Part shown: positions 20,378-29,722 of the stretch, piece by piece
How positions within the stretch are numbered: the first letter of the stretch is position 1
How the letters are laid out: each line of letters opens with the position of its first letter
DNA from: Cellulomonas humilata
GTDB lineage: Bacteria; Actinomycetota; Actinomycetes; Actinomycetales; Cellulomonadaceae
Assembly (NCBI RefSeq): GCF_030814415.1
Contig: NZ_JAUSVB010000002.1
Location: 868,001 to 932,000 of the forward strand
DNA: 64,000 nt
Reading direction: 5' to 3'
Notes under the pieces: model-generated
Told to the model about the DNA's origin: nothing
Seen by the model: only the letters and a program-made list of their open reading frames with translations
The model's database searches: none
Translations under genes and position numbers: made by a program

Positions 20378-21633
20378 GCGACGGATCCTCGGCTGCAGCG
20401 GCCTCCGGGCCGCTGCAGCCCGTCATCCTGGGCGCCGACATCGGCGTGTACGCCCTGGCCCGCTCGTTCCACGAGGCCTACGGCGTCACGTCGGTCGTCG
20501 TCGCCGGTGCTGCCCTCGGGCCCGTCGCCCACTCGCGCATCGTCCGGCACGAGATCGTCGACGACGGCCACGACCCCCGCCAGCTGGTGGACCGGCTCGT
20601 GGCGGTCGCGCAGTCGATGCCCGACCGACGGCTGCTGCTCATGGCCAACTCGGACTGGCTGGTCCGCGTGGTCGTCCAGCACCGCGCGCTGCTCGAGCAG
20701 TACTACGTGGTCCCGTTCCTGTCCGAGCACCTGCTCGACCAGATCTCGGACAAGGCCACCTTCGCGCAGATCTGCGACGACCTCGGCATCTCGGTGCCGC
20801 GGACGCTCGTGCAGGAGTTCGGCTCCGCCGAGCCGTGGGAGGCCGTCGAGGTCGACCTGGAGTACCCGCTGATCGCGAAGGCGGCCAGCAGCGCCGACTA
20901 CCAGGACGTCGAGTTCGACGGCAAGAAGAAGGTCTTCGAGATCGCGACGCCCGAGGAGCTCGCGTGGCTCTGGGACGCGTTGCGGACGGCGGGGTACCGC
21001 GGCCGGTTCGTCGTGCAGGAGCTCGTGCCGGGCGACGACACGCAGATGCGGTCGATCACCGCGTACGTGGACACCCGCGGCGAGATCACCCTGCTCGCCT
21101 CGGCGCACGTGCTGCTCGAGGAGCACACGCCGTCCGGGCTCGGGAACCCGGCAGCGATGATCACGTACCGCGACGACCCGATGCTCGCGCAGGCGCGGAC
21201 GTTCCTCGCGTCGACCGGGTACCGGGGGTTCGCCAACTTCGACGTGAAGGTCGACCCGCGGACGGGCCAGTTCCGGTTCTTCGAGGTCAACCCGCGCATC
21301 GGCCGGAACAACTACTACGTGACCGCGGCGGGGGCCAACCCGATGCGGTTCGTGGTCGAGGACGCCGTCGAGGGCCGGTCGGTCCCGCCCGTGGTCGTCG
21401 ACAAGGAGATCCTCTACGCGGTCGTCCCGCACCGGCTGCTGCTCCGGTACGTGCGCGACCCGCAGCTGGCCGCGCGGGTGCGGCGGCTGATGAAGGCGAA
21501 GGCGGTCGCGCACCCGCTTTCGTACCGCGGTGACCTGTCGCCCCGCCGACGTCTGTACGTCTGGATGGCGCTGGTCAACCAGGTCCGCAAGTTCCGCCGG
21601 TACTACCCGGAAGTGACCTCGACGGGGTTCTGA
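20374..21633 (+). CDS. ATP-grasp carboxylate-amine ligase (COG3919 type; candidate D-amino acid ligase)
   Basis: 419 residues. After an N-terminal Rossmann-like part, the ATP-grasp core shows YPLIAKAASSADY, VVQELVPGDDTQMRSI and the metal-binding FFEVNPRIGRNNYY. The family includes Aslfm, the D-aspartate ligase that builds the Enterococcus faecium peptidoglycan cross-bridge. Cellulomonas-type organisms have an A4-beta wall in which D-Glu or D-Asp bridges ornithine, so a role in adding that residue is attractive but inferred. GTG 20374 overlaps the gnd stop (GTGA). A strong hairpin follows the gene. Confidence 0.82.
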   Translation: MSDGSSAAAASGPLQPVILGADIGVYALARSFHEAYGVTSVVVAGAALGPVAHSRIVRHEIVDDGHDPRQLVDRLVAVAQSMPDRRLLLMANSDWLVRVVVQHRALLEQYYVVPFLSEHLLDQISDKATFAQICDDLGISVPRTLVQEFGSAEPWEAVEVDLEYPLIAKAASSADYQDVEFDGKKKVFEIATPEELAWLWDALRTAGYRGRFVVQELVPGDDTQMRSITAYVDTRGEITLLASAHVLLEEHTPSGLGNPAAMITYRDDPMLAQARTFLASTGYRGFANFDVKVDPRTGQFRFFEVNPRIGRNNYYVTAAGANPMRFVVEDAVEGRSVPPVVVDKEILYAVVPHRLLLRYVRDPQLAARVRRLMKAKAVAHPLSYRGDLSPRRRLYVWMALVNQVRKFRRYYPEVTSTGF

Positions 21634-21634
21634 G

Positions 21635-21667
21635 GCAGTGACCGGCGCACCGAGCGCCGGTCACTGC
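21635..21667. terminator. Bidirectional hairpin between ATP-grasp and sensor kinase genes
   Basis: A perfect 14-bp stem (21635-21648 with 21654-21667) around the loop ACCGA. It begins 2 bp after the plus-strand stop and includes the stop codon of the minus-strand sensor kinase. GC-rich arms without a U-tract are usual in actinobacteria. Confidence 0.75.
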
Positions 21668-22788
21668 GTCGGCAGCCTCAGCTCGGTGACGAGACCGCCA
21701 TCGGTTCGCGGCGTCAGGACGAGCACGCCTCCGTGGTGGTCGGCGACTGCCCGGACCACCGTGAGCCCCAGCCCGACGCCGCTGACGGCCGCGGTCCGGT
21801 CGGCCGCGGCGCGTCGGAACGGGAGCACGAGGTCCGCGGCGGCCTCCGGCGGCACGACGGGGCCGGTGTTCTCGACGGTCACCCGGGCGGTGCCCGGCTC
21901 GACGGTCAGCGCGACCCTGACGCGACCGCCCGGCACGTTGTGGTGCGCGGCGTTGTCCACCAGGTTCGCGACGGCGCGGGCCAGCAGGTCGGGCTCGCCG
22001 GGCACCGTCGTGGCCACGAGGTGGACGTCCCAGGCGAGCCCGTCGTCGGGCGTGCGGACCTGCTCGATGGCGTCGGCGACCGCGGCCCGCAGATCCACCG
22101 CGCTGGGCGGGCCGGTCGCCTCGCCTGACTGTGCGCGGGCGAGCACCAGCAGGGCGTCGATGGTGCGGGCCGCCCGCCGGCTCTGGTCGAGCGCGGTCGT
22201 CGCGGCGGCGCGCAGCTCGCCTGCCCCCGCGTCGGGGTCGGCGAGCGCGACGTCGAGCGCGGCCTGCTGGTTGGCCAGCGGCGTGCGCAGCTCGTGGGAC
22301 ATGGTGGCCACGAGGCGTCGCTCCGAGGTCACCGTGCTCTGCACCCGGCCGAGCAGCTCGTCGAACGTGTCGGCGAGCGCGCGCAGCTCGTCGCGTGGGC
22401 CGCCCAGGGCGATGCGTTCGTCGAGAGAGTCGGCGGAGATGCGCCGCGCACGGGCGGTGATCGTGTGCACGGGGGCGAGGAGGCGGCCCGCGACGAGCCA
22501 GCCGATGCCCACGGACACGACCGTGACGAAGGCCAGGGCGAACCACGAGCTCTGCGCGAGCTGAGCGGTCTCGTCCGAGTCGTCGTCGTCGGGCCCCGTG
22601 ACCACGCGCTCGGGCGGTGGGGCCTCGGCGTCCGCTCCCGGTGTCCGCTGCGTCGTCGCGCTGCCGGACTGCACCTCGCCCCGCGTGACCAGCCCGTAGA
22701 CGAGGGTGAGCAGCACTGCGCCGGACACCGCGATGATGACGGTGTACGCGATGGTGAGCCGCCAGCGGACGCTCAGCGACCGCCTCAC
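21661..22788 (-). CDS. Sensor histidine kinase
   Basis: 375 residues. Membrane helices at about 11-33 and 82-102 flank a short (about 50-residue) acidic extracellular loop. HAMP (about 103-155), HisKA with His165 in SHELRTP, and HATPase (NLVDNAAHHN, GVGLGLTVV) follow. It would autophosphorylate and pass phosphate to the regulator encoded 4 bp upstream. The loop is too small for a separate sensor domain, so sensing within the membrane or via the divergent lipoprotein/ABC system is inferred. Confidence 0.93.
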   Translation of the reverse strand: MRRSLSVRWRLTIAYTVIIAVSGAVLLTLVYGLVTRGEVQSGSATTQRTPGADAEAPPPERVVTGPDDDDSDETAQLAQSSWFALAFVTVVSVGIGWLVAGRLLAPVHTITARARRISADSLDERIALGGPRDELRALADTFDELLGRVQSTVTSERRLVATMSHELRTPLANQQAALDVALADPDAGAGELRAAATTALDQSRRAARTIDALLVLARAQSGEATGPPSAVDLRAAVADAIEQVRTPDDGLAWDVHLVATTVPGEPDLLARAVANLVDNAAHHNVPGGRVRVALTVEPGTARVTVENTGPVVPPEAAADLVLPFRRAAADRTAAVSGVGLGLTVVRAVADHHGGVLVLTPRTDGGLVTELRLPTQ

Positions 22789-22792
22789 GCGA

Positions 22793-23452
22793 TCACGCCA
22801 TCACTCGATACCCCGCGCCGCGGAGCGTCTCCACGAGCGGGGGGTCGCCGAGCTTCCGGCGCAGCCCGACCATCGTGACCCGGACGGCGTTGGTGAACGG
22901 GTCGGCGTTCTCGTCCCACACCCGTGCCAGGAGCTCCTCGGCGGACACCACGGCGCCGGCGGCCCGGATCAGCTCGACGAGGACGCCGTACTCCTTGAGC
23001 GTCAGGTCGACCGGCCGGTGGTCGCGCGTCACGGCACGCCGTGCGACGTCCACCCGGAGGCCGGCCGCCTCGAGGACGGGTGGTTGCGCAGGCGCGGTGC
23101 GGCGGGCCAGGGCCTGCACGCGGGCGAGCAGCTCCGCGAACGCGAACGGCTTGGCCAGGTAGTCGTCGGCGCCGAGCCCGAACCCGTCGACCTTCTCCTG
23201 CAGCCCGCCGGCGGCGGTGAGCATGAGGATCCTGGCGGGCGACCCGGACGCAAGGAGCGCGCGGCACACGTCGTCCCCGTGCAGCACCGGCAGGTCGCGG
23301 TCGAGCAGCACCACGTCGTACGGGTTGAGGGTCGCGAGCTCGAGGGCCGTGCCGCCGTCCATGGCGACGTCGGCGGCGTAGCCGGCTCGGCGCAGGCCCC
23401 GGGCCAGGGCGTCGGCCATCACCTCTTCGTCCTCGGCCACGAGCACCCGCAC
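22793..23452 (-). CDS. OmpR/PhoB-family response regulator
   Basis: 219 residues. The receiver has the acidic pair at AEDEE, phospho-acceptor Asp51 (VVLLDRDLP) and the conserved Lys in LAKPF. The winged-helix DNA-binding domain (about 125-219) has LTLKEYGVLVELI and GAGYRVMA. GTG 23452 has GGAGG 6 nt upstream, so I prefer it to longer readings. It is translated just before its kinase and diverges from the lipoprotein/exporter operon, its most likely target. Confidence 0.93.
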   Translation of the reverse strand: MRVLVAEDEEVMADALARGLRRAGYAADVAMDGGTALELATLNPYDVVLLDRDLPVLHGDDVCRALLASGSPARILMLTAAGGLQEKVDGFGLGADDYLAKPFAFAELLARVQALARRTAPAQPPVLEAAGLRVDVARRAVTRDHRPVDLTLKEYGVLVELIRAAGAVVSAEELLARVWDENADPFTNAVRVTMVGLRRKLGDPPLVETLRGAGYRVMA

Positions 23453-23619
23453 CGCACACCTCCGTCCCGGCCGCACGTGGGCGGTCCGCGCAGCATCGGT
23501 CCTGCCGTGTTCAGCCAGCGTAAGGGCGGGAGCCCACGACGGGTCAGGACCCAACGCCGGCCGAACCGGCGGCGCGATGGGCTGGGGCGGTCAGCCCGAC
23601 CACGACGAGGAGAACCACC
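23453..23619. promoter_or_regulatory. Divergent promoter region, two-component system versus exporter operon
   Basis: 167 bp between the response regulator and the lipoprotein gene. It holds ribosome sites GGAGG (minus) and GAGGAG (plus). It is the natural place for the regulator to bind, but I could not pick out a clear direct repeat. Confidence 0.35.
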
Positions 23620-24228
23620 ATGAGCCCCCTACCTCCCACCCCACCGCCCGCCGGCCGACGCCAGCGCGTCGTGTCGGCCCTCGCGGCCGTGTGCCTGCTC
23701 GGCGCGGTCGCCGCGTGCACGCCGACGCAGGGCCCCCTGCTGCCCGGCGCGGGCGGAGCGACGTCCGGGGCACCGTCACCGTCCTCGACCGTCCTCGCCC
23801 CCGAGGACGCGATGCTCGCCTGGGCGCAGTGCATGCGCGACCACGGCGTGGACGTGCCCGACTCGACCGACGGTCACTATCGGCTAGGGGACGCCGAGGG
23901 CATCACGCCCGGGCAGGCCGAGGCTGCGGATGACGCCTGCGAGCCGTGGCAACGGATGGCCGAGTCGGGTGCGGGCTCCGAACCCCTGACCGCGGAGCAG
24001 AAGCAGTCGTTCCTCGACCACGCCCAGTGCATGCGCGACCGCGGCTGGGACATGCCCGACCCGACGTTCGACGGCGGACGCGTGGAGTCGGAGTTCCGGC
24101 GCGGCGCGGAGGCCGGCGCAGGCGCCCCCGCACCGGACGACCCCCAGTTCCAGGGGGACATGCAGGAGTGCCTCGTCGAGGCGGGCGTCGAGGCGCCAGA
24201 CGGCTCGAGCGACGGGCAGGAGAGGTGA
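23620..24228 (+). CDS. Secreted lipoprotein with duplicated QCMRD motif
   Basis: 202 residues. A lipobox ends at Cys33 (LLGAVAAC) after a twin-arginine-less signal sequence, so it should be lipid-anchored outside the membrane. The mature part contains a repeated unit, WAQCMRDHGVDVPD and HAQCMRDRGWDMPDP, plus further cysteines (DDACEPW, QECLVEAG) that could form disulphides. Proteins of this type accompany MacAB-like exporters in actinobacteria. The role is unknown; a sensor or substrate-binding accessory is inferred. ATG 23620 follows GAGGAG. Confidence 0.8.
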   Translation: MSPLPPTPPPAGRRQRVVSALAAVCLLGAVAACTPTQGPLLPGAGGATSGAPSPSSTVLAPEDAMLAWAQCMRDHGVDVPDSTDGHYRLGDAEGITPGQAEAADDACEPWQRMAESGAGSEPLTAEQKQSFLDHAQCMRDRGWDMPDPTFDGGRVESEFRRGAEAGAGAPAPDDPQFQGDMQECLVEAGVEAPDGSSDGQER

Positions 24229-25262
24229 CGACGTCACGCCGCATCGCCGGCCTGGCCGTCGTGCTCGTCGTGTCGCTGGCCGCGTGCAGTGCTCCGTCGG
24301 GCGCGGCCGATCCGTCCGCGACGCCTGCCGCGTTCACCACCCGCACGGTCGCACGGACCGACCTCGTGTCGACCACGACGGCGAGCGGCGAGGTCGGCCA
24401 CGGCACGGCGACCGCCGTCGCCGCACGTGTGCCCGGCACGCTGACATGGCTCGCCCCCGTCGGGTCCACGGTCGCGAACGGACGGCCCGTGTACGCCGTC
24501 GACGCCCGGCCGGTCGTCCGCCTACCGGGGGCTTCCCCGGCGTGGCGTGACCTCGGCCCCGCGTCCGACGACGGCATCGACGTCCGCCAGCTCGAGCAGG
24601 CGCTCACGGATCTCGGGCACACCGCCGGACTGGACCTCACGGTCGACGAGGACTGGACATCGGTCACGAGCGCCGTCGTCAGGCGGTGGCAGAAGTCCCT
24701 GGGCGTCGCGGCGACGGGCACGGTCCGGCTCGGCGACGTGATGTTCACGCCGCAGGACGTCCGCATCGACGAGCACCTGGCCGACCTCGGCGCGCTCATC
24801 GAGCCCGGCGCGCCGGTGCTCTCTGTCGGCGCGACGCAGCGCCTCATCACCGTCGCACTGCGGACCAGCCAGGCCGCTCTGGCACCGGTCGGCGCGACCG
24901 CGTCCCTGACGCTGCCCGACGGGACGGCGACGGCCGGCACGGTCACGGCGACGGCGGTCGTCACCGTCGACGAGCAGCCGCAGCTCCGGGTCACGATCAC
25001 TCCGACCGACGCCCTCGTCGACGGGCTGGTGGAGGGCGCTCCCGTCGAGGTCGGTCTGGACCAGACCGTCGCGACCGACGTGCTCGTGGTGCCGGTGACG
25101 GCCCTGGTCGCGCTGGCCGACGGTGGCTACGGCGTGCAGAAGGTGCTCGCGGACGGCACCTCGCAGTACGTCACGGTGACGACCGGTGCGTTCGCCGGGA
25201 CGTCCGTCGAGGTCTCCGGCGACGACGTCGCCGTGGGCGACGAGGTGGTGGTGAGCCCGTGA
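24225..25262 (+). CDS. Membrane-fusion/efflux adaptor lipoprotein with peptidoglycan-binding domain
   Basis: 345 residues. Signal and lipobox (VVSLAAC, Cys21) are followed by a split lipoyl-like hairpin ([21 protein letters not shown]) and an inserted PG_binding_1 domain (about 110-170: [21 protein letters not shown]). A beta-barrel adaptor part follows. This is the typical Gram-positive HlyD/MacA-like adaptor working with the ABC transporter encoded next. GTG 24225 overlaps the lipoprotein stop. Substrate not known. Confidence 0.88.
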   Translation: MTTSRRIAGLAVVLVVSLAACSAPSGAADPSATPAAFTTRTVARTDLVSTTTASGEVGHGTATAVAARVPGTLTWLAPVGSTVANGRPVYAVDARPVVRLPGASPAWRDLGPASDDGIDVRQLEQALTDLGHTAGLDLTVDEDWTSVTSAVVRRWQKSLGVAATGTVRLGDVMFTPQDVRIDEHLADLGALIEPGAPVLSVGATQRLITVALRTSQAALAPVGATASLTLPDGTATAGTVTATAVVTVDEQPQLRVTITPTDALVDGLVEGAPVEVGLDQTVATDVLVVPVTALVALADGGYGVQKVLADGTSQYVTVTTGAFAGTSVEVSGDDVAVGDEVVVSP

Positions 25263-25951
25263 GCGTCCTCGACCTCGTCGACGTGACGAAGACGTACAGC
25301 AGCGGCGCGTCGGCACTGACCGTGCTGCACGGCATCGACCTCGCGGTCGAGGCGGGCGACTACATGGCGGTCGTCGGGCCGTCGGGATCGGGCAAGTCGA
25401 CGTTGCTGCACGTCATGGGCGCGCTCGACCGGCCGACGGCGGGCCGGGTGCGGCTGGTCGGCGACGACGTGACCGTGCTGTCCGACGCCGCGCTGTCCCG
25501 GGTCCGGGCCGTGCGTCTCGGCTTCGTGTTCCAGCAGTTCTTCCTGCTGGACGGCCGGTCGGCGCTCGAGAACGTGGCCGACGGGCTGCTCTACCAGGGC
25601 GTCCGCCGGCCTGAACGGCTGCGCCGGGCGCGGGCGGCCCTGGACCGGGTGGGGCTCGGCGACCGCGTCCGGCACACCCCGACGGAGCTGTCGGGCGGGG
25701 AGTGCCAGCGCGTCGCCGTGGCCCGGGCGCTCGTGCACGCGCCGCAGATCCTGCTGGCGGACGAGCCGACCGGGAACCTCGACCAGGCCTCCGGGGCGGC
25801 GGTGCTCGAGCTGTTCGACTCGCTGCACGCCGACGGCGCCACGATCGTCATCGTCACGCACGACGAACGCGTCGCCGGCCGGCTCCCGCGGGTGGTCTCG
25901 ATGCGCGACGGTCGCGTCGAGCACGACACGTGCCCGGGGGTGGCGGCATGA
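25259..25951 (+). CDS. MacB/LolD-type ABC transporter ATPase
   Basis: 230 residues. Walker [10 protein letters not shown] (40-48), Q-loop in [10 protein letters not shown], signature [15 protein letters not shown], Walker [13 protein letters not shown] and the switch histidine in VTHD are all intact. It powers the permease encoded next; export of an antimicrobial or envelope component is the usual role. GTG 25259 overlaps the adaptor stop. Confidence 0.95.
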   Translation: MSVLDLVDVTKTYSSGASALTVLHGIDLAVEAGDYMAVVGPSGSGKSTLLHVMGALDRPTAGRVRLVGDDVTVLSDAALSRVRAVRLGFVFQQFFLLDGRSALENVADGLLYQGVRRPERLRRARAALDRVGLGDRVRHTPTELSGGECQRVAVARALVHAPQILLADEPTGNLDQASGAAVLELFDSLHADGATIVIVTHDERVAGRLPRVVSMRDGRVEHDTCPGVAA

Positions 25952-27183
25952 CCCGCACGGAGGTCGGGCTGCCGCCGGTCGTCCGTGCCGAGACGCCGGT
26001 CGTCCGCCGCATGTCGCTCGCCGACCTCCTCCGGCTCAGTGCGCGGGGCCTCACGGTCCGCCCGGGCCGCACCGCCCTGTCCGCCCTGGGCATCGCGATC
26101 GGGATCACCGCACTGGTCGGAGTGCTCGGGCTGTCGGAGTCGTCGCGCGCCGACCTGCGCGCCCAGCTCGACGCGCTCGGCACCAACCTGCTCACGGTCG
26201 CTCCGGGGCAGGGGCTCCTCGGCGACGAGGGCACGCTGCCCGACGTGTCGGTCGTGATGATCGCCCGCATCCCCACCGTCACCGCGGCCTCGGCCGTCCG
26301 GGCCGTCGACGTCACCGTGCGCCGGTCCGACAGGGTCCCCGAGAGCCAGACCAGTGGCATCTCCGTGGGCGCGGCCGACCTCGACCTGCTGGACGCGGTG
26401 GCCGCGACGGTCCGGGAGGGGCGGTGGCTCGACGCGGCGACGCAGCGTTACCCGGCAGTCGTGCTCGGGGCGACGGCCGCACGACGGCTCGGCATCGGTC
26501 CGCTCGCCGACGGCGTCGACGTGTCGCTCGGGGGCCGCCCGTTCACGGTCGTCGGGATCCTCGACCCGGTGGTCCTCGCTCCCGAGCTCGACGAGACCGC
26601 GCTGGTCGGGACGACCGTCGCGCACACGCTGGTGGACGACGACCTCCCGCCGTCCGCCGTGTACGTGCGCGTCGAGCCGGACCAGGTCGTCGCTACCCGG
26701 GCGGTGCTGGGTCGCACGGCCAACCCCGCCGCCCCCGACGAGGTCCGGGTGTCCCGTCCGTCCGACGCTCTCGCCGCCGGGGCCGTCGCCGACCGGTCGT
26801 TCACGCTCCTCGCGCTCGGCCTCGGGGGTGTCGCGCTGCTCGTCGGCGGCGTGGGCATCGCCAACGTGATGGTCGTGTCGGTGCTGGAGCGGCGCCGCGA
26901 GATCGGCGTGCGGCGGGCGCTCGGCGCGCCGCGGAGCTCTATCGGCAGCCAGTTCTTCATCGAGTCGGTGCTGCTGTCGCTGCTCGGCGGGGTGGCCGGC
27001 GTCGTGCTCGGTGTTGCCGTGACCTGGGTGTTCGCCACCGGCCAGGGGTGGGCCGTCACGGTCCCGTGGCTGCCGGTGCTCGCAGGCCTGGCTTGCTCGC
27101 TCGCCGTGGGGTCGGTCGTCGGCCTCTACCCGGCACTGCGCGCGGCGCGCGTGCCGCCGACGGAGGCGCTGCGGTCGGTCTGA
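25948..27183 (+). CDS. MacB-like FtsX-domain ABC permease
   Basis: 411 residues. One N-terminal membrane helix (about 46-66), a large extracellular MacB-type domain (about 70-285), then three helices carrying the FtsX motif ([21 protein letters not shown]). It completes the lipoprotein-adaptor-ATPase-permease operon. ATG 25948 overlaps the ATPase stop (ATGA). A strong terminator follows the gene. Confidence 0.94.
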   Translation: MTRTEVGLPPVVRAETPVVRRMSLADLLRLSARGLTVRPGRTALSALGIAIGITALVGVLGLSESSRADLRAQLDALGTNLLTVAPGQGLLGDEGTLPDVSVVMIARIPTVTAASAVRAVDVTVRRSDRVPESQTSGISVGAADLDLLDAVAATVREGRWLDAATQRYPAVVLGATAARRLGIGPLADGVDVSLGGRPFTVVGILDPVVLAPELDETALVGTTVAHTLVDDDLPPSAVYVRVEPDQVVATRAVLGRTANPAAPDEVRVSRPSDALAAGAVADRSFTLLALGLGGVALLVGGVGIANVMVVSVLERRREIGVRRALGAPRSSIGSQFFIESVLLSLLGGVAGVVLGVAVTWVFATGQGWAVTVPWLPVLAGLACSLAVGSVVGLYPALRAARVPPTEALRSV

Positions 27184-27192
27184 GGTGACGCA

Positions 27193-27233
27193 ACGACGGG
27201 CGGCACACCCCCGGAGGGTGTGCCGCCCGTCGT
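27193..27233. terminator. Strong bidirectional terminator
   Basis: An 18-bp perfect stem (27193-27210 with 27216-27233) around the loop CCGGA, between the convergent permease gene and the UspA-like gene. It is the strongest hairpin I found in the window. Confidence 0.9.
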
Positions 27234-27239
27234 CGTCCG

Positions 27240-27725
27240 TCAGCCGAGCTCGCTGGTGCCTGCGTACAGGTGCAGGACGGGGACCTGGAGCTCCTCGCGC
27301 GCCCGGGAGGCCCAGTCGCGGTGGAAGGTGTCCTCGACCGCGTGCGGGTAGGTGACCACGGCCACCTCGACCACGTCACCGTCGGCGACGGCGGCCTTCA
27401 GGGCGGGCAGCGGGTCGTCGTCGACCACCGAGCCGGTGGCCTCCCGCCCGGCGGCGACGAACGCCGCGATGCTGCCGGCCAGCTGTTCGTCGGCGGTCGC
27501 CTTCGCCTCGTGCGACGACGGCTCCTTGCCGAGCGCGCGGTGCCAGGCTTCCTTGAGCTCGCCGAGGCTGAGGTTGTCGATGATCGTCGAGACGAGGGGG
27601 CGGTCCGTGTCCGCCGGGACGAGCACGCGGTATGCGTACGTCTCGCCCTCGTGCAGGGCGAGCAGCTTCTCGACGTCGGCGCTGGCGAGGGTGTCCTCCG
27701 TGAGGACGATGATCGTGTCGGTCAC
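27240..27725 (-). CDS. Conserved hypothetical protein, UspA-like C-terminal motif
   Basis: 161 residues, acidic, no membrane segment. The pattern of beta strands and the C-terminal stretch VVEVAVVTYPHAVEDTFHRD, then SRAREELQVPVLHL, resemble a nucleotide-binding UspA-like fold, but no ATP motif is seen. I do not recognise a defined family. GTG 27725 overlaps the RibD_C gene stop by 4 bp. TAGGCT lies 6 nt before the GTG, so a second, leaderless promoter inside the upstream gene is likely. Confidence 0.75.
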   Translation of the reverse strand: MTDTIIVLTEDTLASADVEKLLALHEGETYAYRVLVPADTDRPLVSTIIDNLSLGELKEAWHRALGKEPSSHEAKATADEQLAGSIAAFVAAGREATGSVVDDDPLPALKAAVADGDVVEVAVVTYPHAVEDTFHRDWASRAREELQVPVLHLYAGTSELG

Positions 27726-28516
27726 GCGCCGAGCCTAGCCACCTGCCAGCGCCCCAGCAGCACGCCGTCCGCATGCAGGAGGTGCGTCAGGGTCAGCGCG
27801 CGTGCCGGCGCGAACCACGTGGGCAGGTCGGTCACGCGACCGGCGGGTCCGCCGACCAGCTGCGGGCTCCACGTCAGGCAGAGCTCGTCGACCAGGTCGG
27901 CGTCCACCAGCTGGGCCAGCAGGGTCGGACCACCCTCGGCCAGGACGTGCACCAGCCCGCGGTCGGCGAGCGCCGTGATGACCGTGCGGGGGTCGACGGC
28001 GCCGGGTGTGCCACCGTCCGCGACGACCACCCGGTCGTCGCCGAGACGTGCGCGGAGCGCGTCGAGCGACGGGGCCGAGGCGGTGGTGAGGACGAGCGGG
28101 GGTCGGTCGGTATCGAGCAGGGAGTCCGGCAGCTCGCCGCTGGCCGTGACGACCGCGAGCTCGAGCGCGTCGGGACGACCGAGCGCCGCGCGCGCCGCCC
28201 GGAGCTCGGCGGGGACCTCGAGCGGCGTGTAGCGCTCCGCCCGGACCGTGCCGGCGCCGACCAGGACCACGTCCGCCAGCGCGCGCAGCACGCGGAAGAC
28301 GCGGAAGTCCGCCGGCCCGTTGATCGAGCCGCTCAGCCGGTTGGCACCCGTCGCCGCGCCGTCGACCGTGCTGACCATGTTGGCGCGGACATGCACCCCG
28401 GTCATGGGGCCGTCCGCGAACAGGGCGATCAGCTCGGCCTCGTCGGACCGTGGCGCGAGCAGACGCGCCGACGCGTCGGCGGGGAGCAGGACGTCGAGCG
28501 CGGGCAGGTCAGGCAC
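27722..28516 (-). CDS. RibD C-terminal (pyrimidine reductase/DHFR-like) family protein
   Basis: 264 residues. NADPH-dependent reductase fold: RANMVSTVDGAATG, then FRVFRVLRALADVVLVGAGTVR and LAEGGPTLLAQLV near the C-terminus match RibD_C. There is no deaminase domain, so it is not a full RibD; the substrate may be a riboflavin-pathway pyrimidine or another compound. GTG 28516 has TAGGTT 6 nt upstream. That hexamer lies on the sirohaem gene stop, so this gene can be expressed apart from the sulphur operon. Confidence 0.86.
   Translation of the reverse strand: MPDLPALDVLLPADASARLLAPRSDEAELIALFADGPMTGVHVRANMVSTVDGAATGANRLSGSINGPADFRVFRVLRALADVVLVGAGTVRAERYTPLEVPAELRAARAALGRPDALELAVVTASGELPDSLLDTDRPPLVLTTASAPSLDALRARLGDDRVVVADGGTPGAVDPRTVITALADRGLVHVLAEGGPTLLAQLVDADLVDELCLTWSPQLVGGPAGRVTDLPTWFAPARALTLTHLLHADGVLLGRWQVARLGA
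27732..27737 (-). promoter_or_regulatory. Internal -10 hexamer TAGGCT for the UspA-like gene
   Basis: TAGGCT ends 6 nt before GTG 27725 and lies within the last codons of the RibD_C gene. Confidence 0.5.
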
Positions 28517-28522
28517 GTCGCC

Positions 28523-28528
28523 AACCTA
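28523..28528 (-). promoter_or_regulatory. -10 hexamer TAGGTT for the RibD_C gene (leaderless)
   Basis: TAGGTT ends 6 nt before GTG 28516 and overlaps the stop codon of the upstream sirohaem synthase gene. Confidence 0.55.
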
Positions 28529-29722
28529 GGCCAGGACGTCCGCCAGGGCAGCGACGTCGCCGATCACGACGACGGCCGGGTTGCCGACGCCACGCTCCCG
28601 CGCGAGGTCCGCGATGTCCGCGAGGGTGCCGACGGTGGTGCGCTGCCCGGGCAGCGTGCCGTTCTCCACGATCGCGACCGGGGTGCCCGGGTCTTTGCCA
28701 TGCGCCAGGAGCGCGCGAGTGTGCGACGGCAGCTGCGCGACACCCATGAGCAACACCAGCGTGCCTTCGAGGCGCGCGAGCACCGCCCAGTCGGGGGCCG
28801 TATCGTGCGCCGACAGGATGGTGAGCTGGCGGGCGAGGCCGCGATGCGTGACGGGGATGCCGGCGGACGCGGGCACGGCGAGCGCGCTGGTGACTCCCGG
28901 GACGACCTCGACGGGGACGCCGGCCGACACGCAGGCCAGGACCTCCTCGCCGCCGCGGCCGAGCACGAACGAGTCGCCACCCTTGAGCCGGACCACCCGG
29001 TGGCCGGCGCGGGCGCGCTCGACGAGCACGGCGTTGATCTCGGTCTGCGTCAGGGTGTGGGCGTGGGGTGACTTGCCCGCCTCGATGATCTCGACCGCGG
29101 GGTCGAGCTCCGCCAGCAGGGCGCGGGGCGCGAGACGGTCGACGACGACGACGTCGGCCTCCGCGAGCGCGCGGCGACCGCGCGTGGTGATGAGACCGGG
29201 GTCGCCCGGGCCGCCACCGACGAGGGTCACGCGGCCGGTGCTCGGCCGGTGGTGGCGCAGGGGGAGCCCGCCGGTGTCGAGCAGCAGCGCGACCGCGTTG
29301 CGCAGCGCGACCGCTCGGCGAGGGTCGCCACCTGTGCCGACCGCCACCGTCACGTCACCGGACCGCGCCACGGCGGGTGTCCAGGCGCTCGACGCGCTCG
29401 CGTCGTCGGCCCGCACGCACCACAGCCGGACGGCCTCGGCGTCGGCGGCGACCGCGTCGTCGACCGCGCGGTCGCCCGTCGCCGTGTGGACCAGCCAGGC
29501 GCCGTCGAGGTCGGTGGTCAGGTAGTCGCGTGCCCGCCACGTCACGCGGCCCGCGGCGACGTGGTCCGCGAGGTCCTCGCACAGCGCGGGCGCCACGACG
29601 AGCACGTCCGCGCCGTCCCCGACCAGCCGGGCGGCGCGCCGGGCGGCGACCGGGCCGCCGCCGACGACGACGACGCGACGCCCGGAGACGTCGAGGAACA
29701 GCGCGTGCTGCGGGGCGGTCAT
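28526..29722 (-). CDS. cysG: Sirohaem synthase: precorrin-2 dehydrogenase fused to uroporphyrinogen-III C-methyltransferase
   Basis: 398 residues. The N-terminal Rossmann domain (GGGPVAARR, about 21-29) corresponds to the CysG/Met8 dehydrogenase. The C-terminal methylase (about 160-398) has VTLVGGGPGDPGLIT, VVDRLAP and the VRLKGGDSFVLGRGGEE and PGVTSALAVPA blocks. It makes precorrin-2 and oxidises it towards sirohaem, the cofactor of the sulphite reductase at the head of this operon. It is shorter than E. coli CysG because the linker domain is reduced. ATG 29722 overlaps the cysN stop. Confidence 0.92.
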   Translation of the reverse strand: MTAPQHALFLDVSGRRVVVVGGGPVAARRAARLVGDGADVLVVAPALCEDLADHVAAGRVTWRARDYLTTDLDGAWLVHTATGDRAVDDAVAADAEAVRLWCVRADDASASSAWTPAVARSGDVTVAVGTGGDPRRAVALRNAVALLLDTGGLPLRHHRPSTGRVTLVGGGPGDPGLITTRGRRALAEADVVVVDRLAPRALLAELDPAVEIIEAGKSPHAHTLTQTEINAVLVERARAGHRVVRLKGGDSFVLGRGGEEVLACVSAGVPVEVVPGVTSALAVPASAGIPVTHRGLARQLTILSAHDTAPDWAVLARLEGTLVLLMGVAQLPSHTRALLAHGKDPGTPVAIVENGTLPGQRTTVGTLADIADLARERGVGNPAVVVIGDVAALADVLA

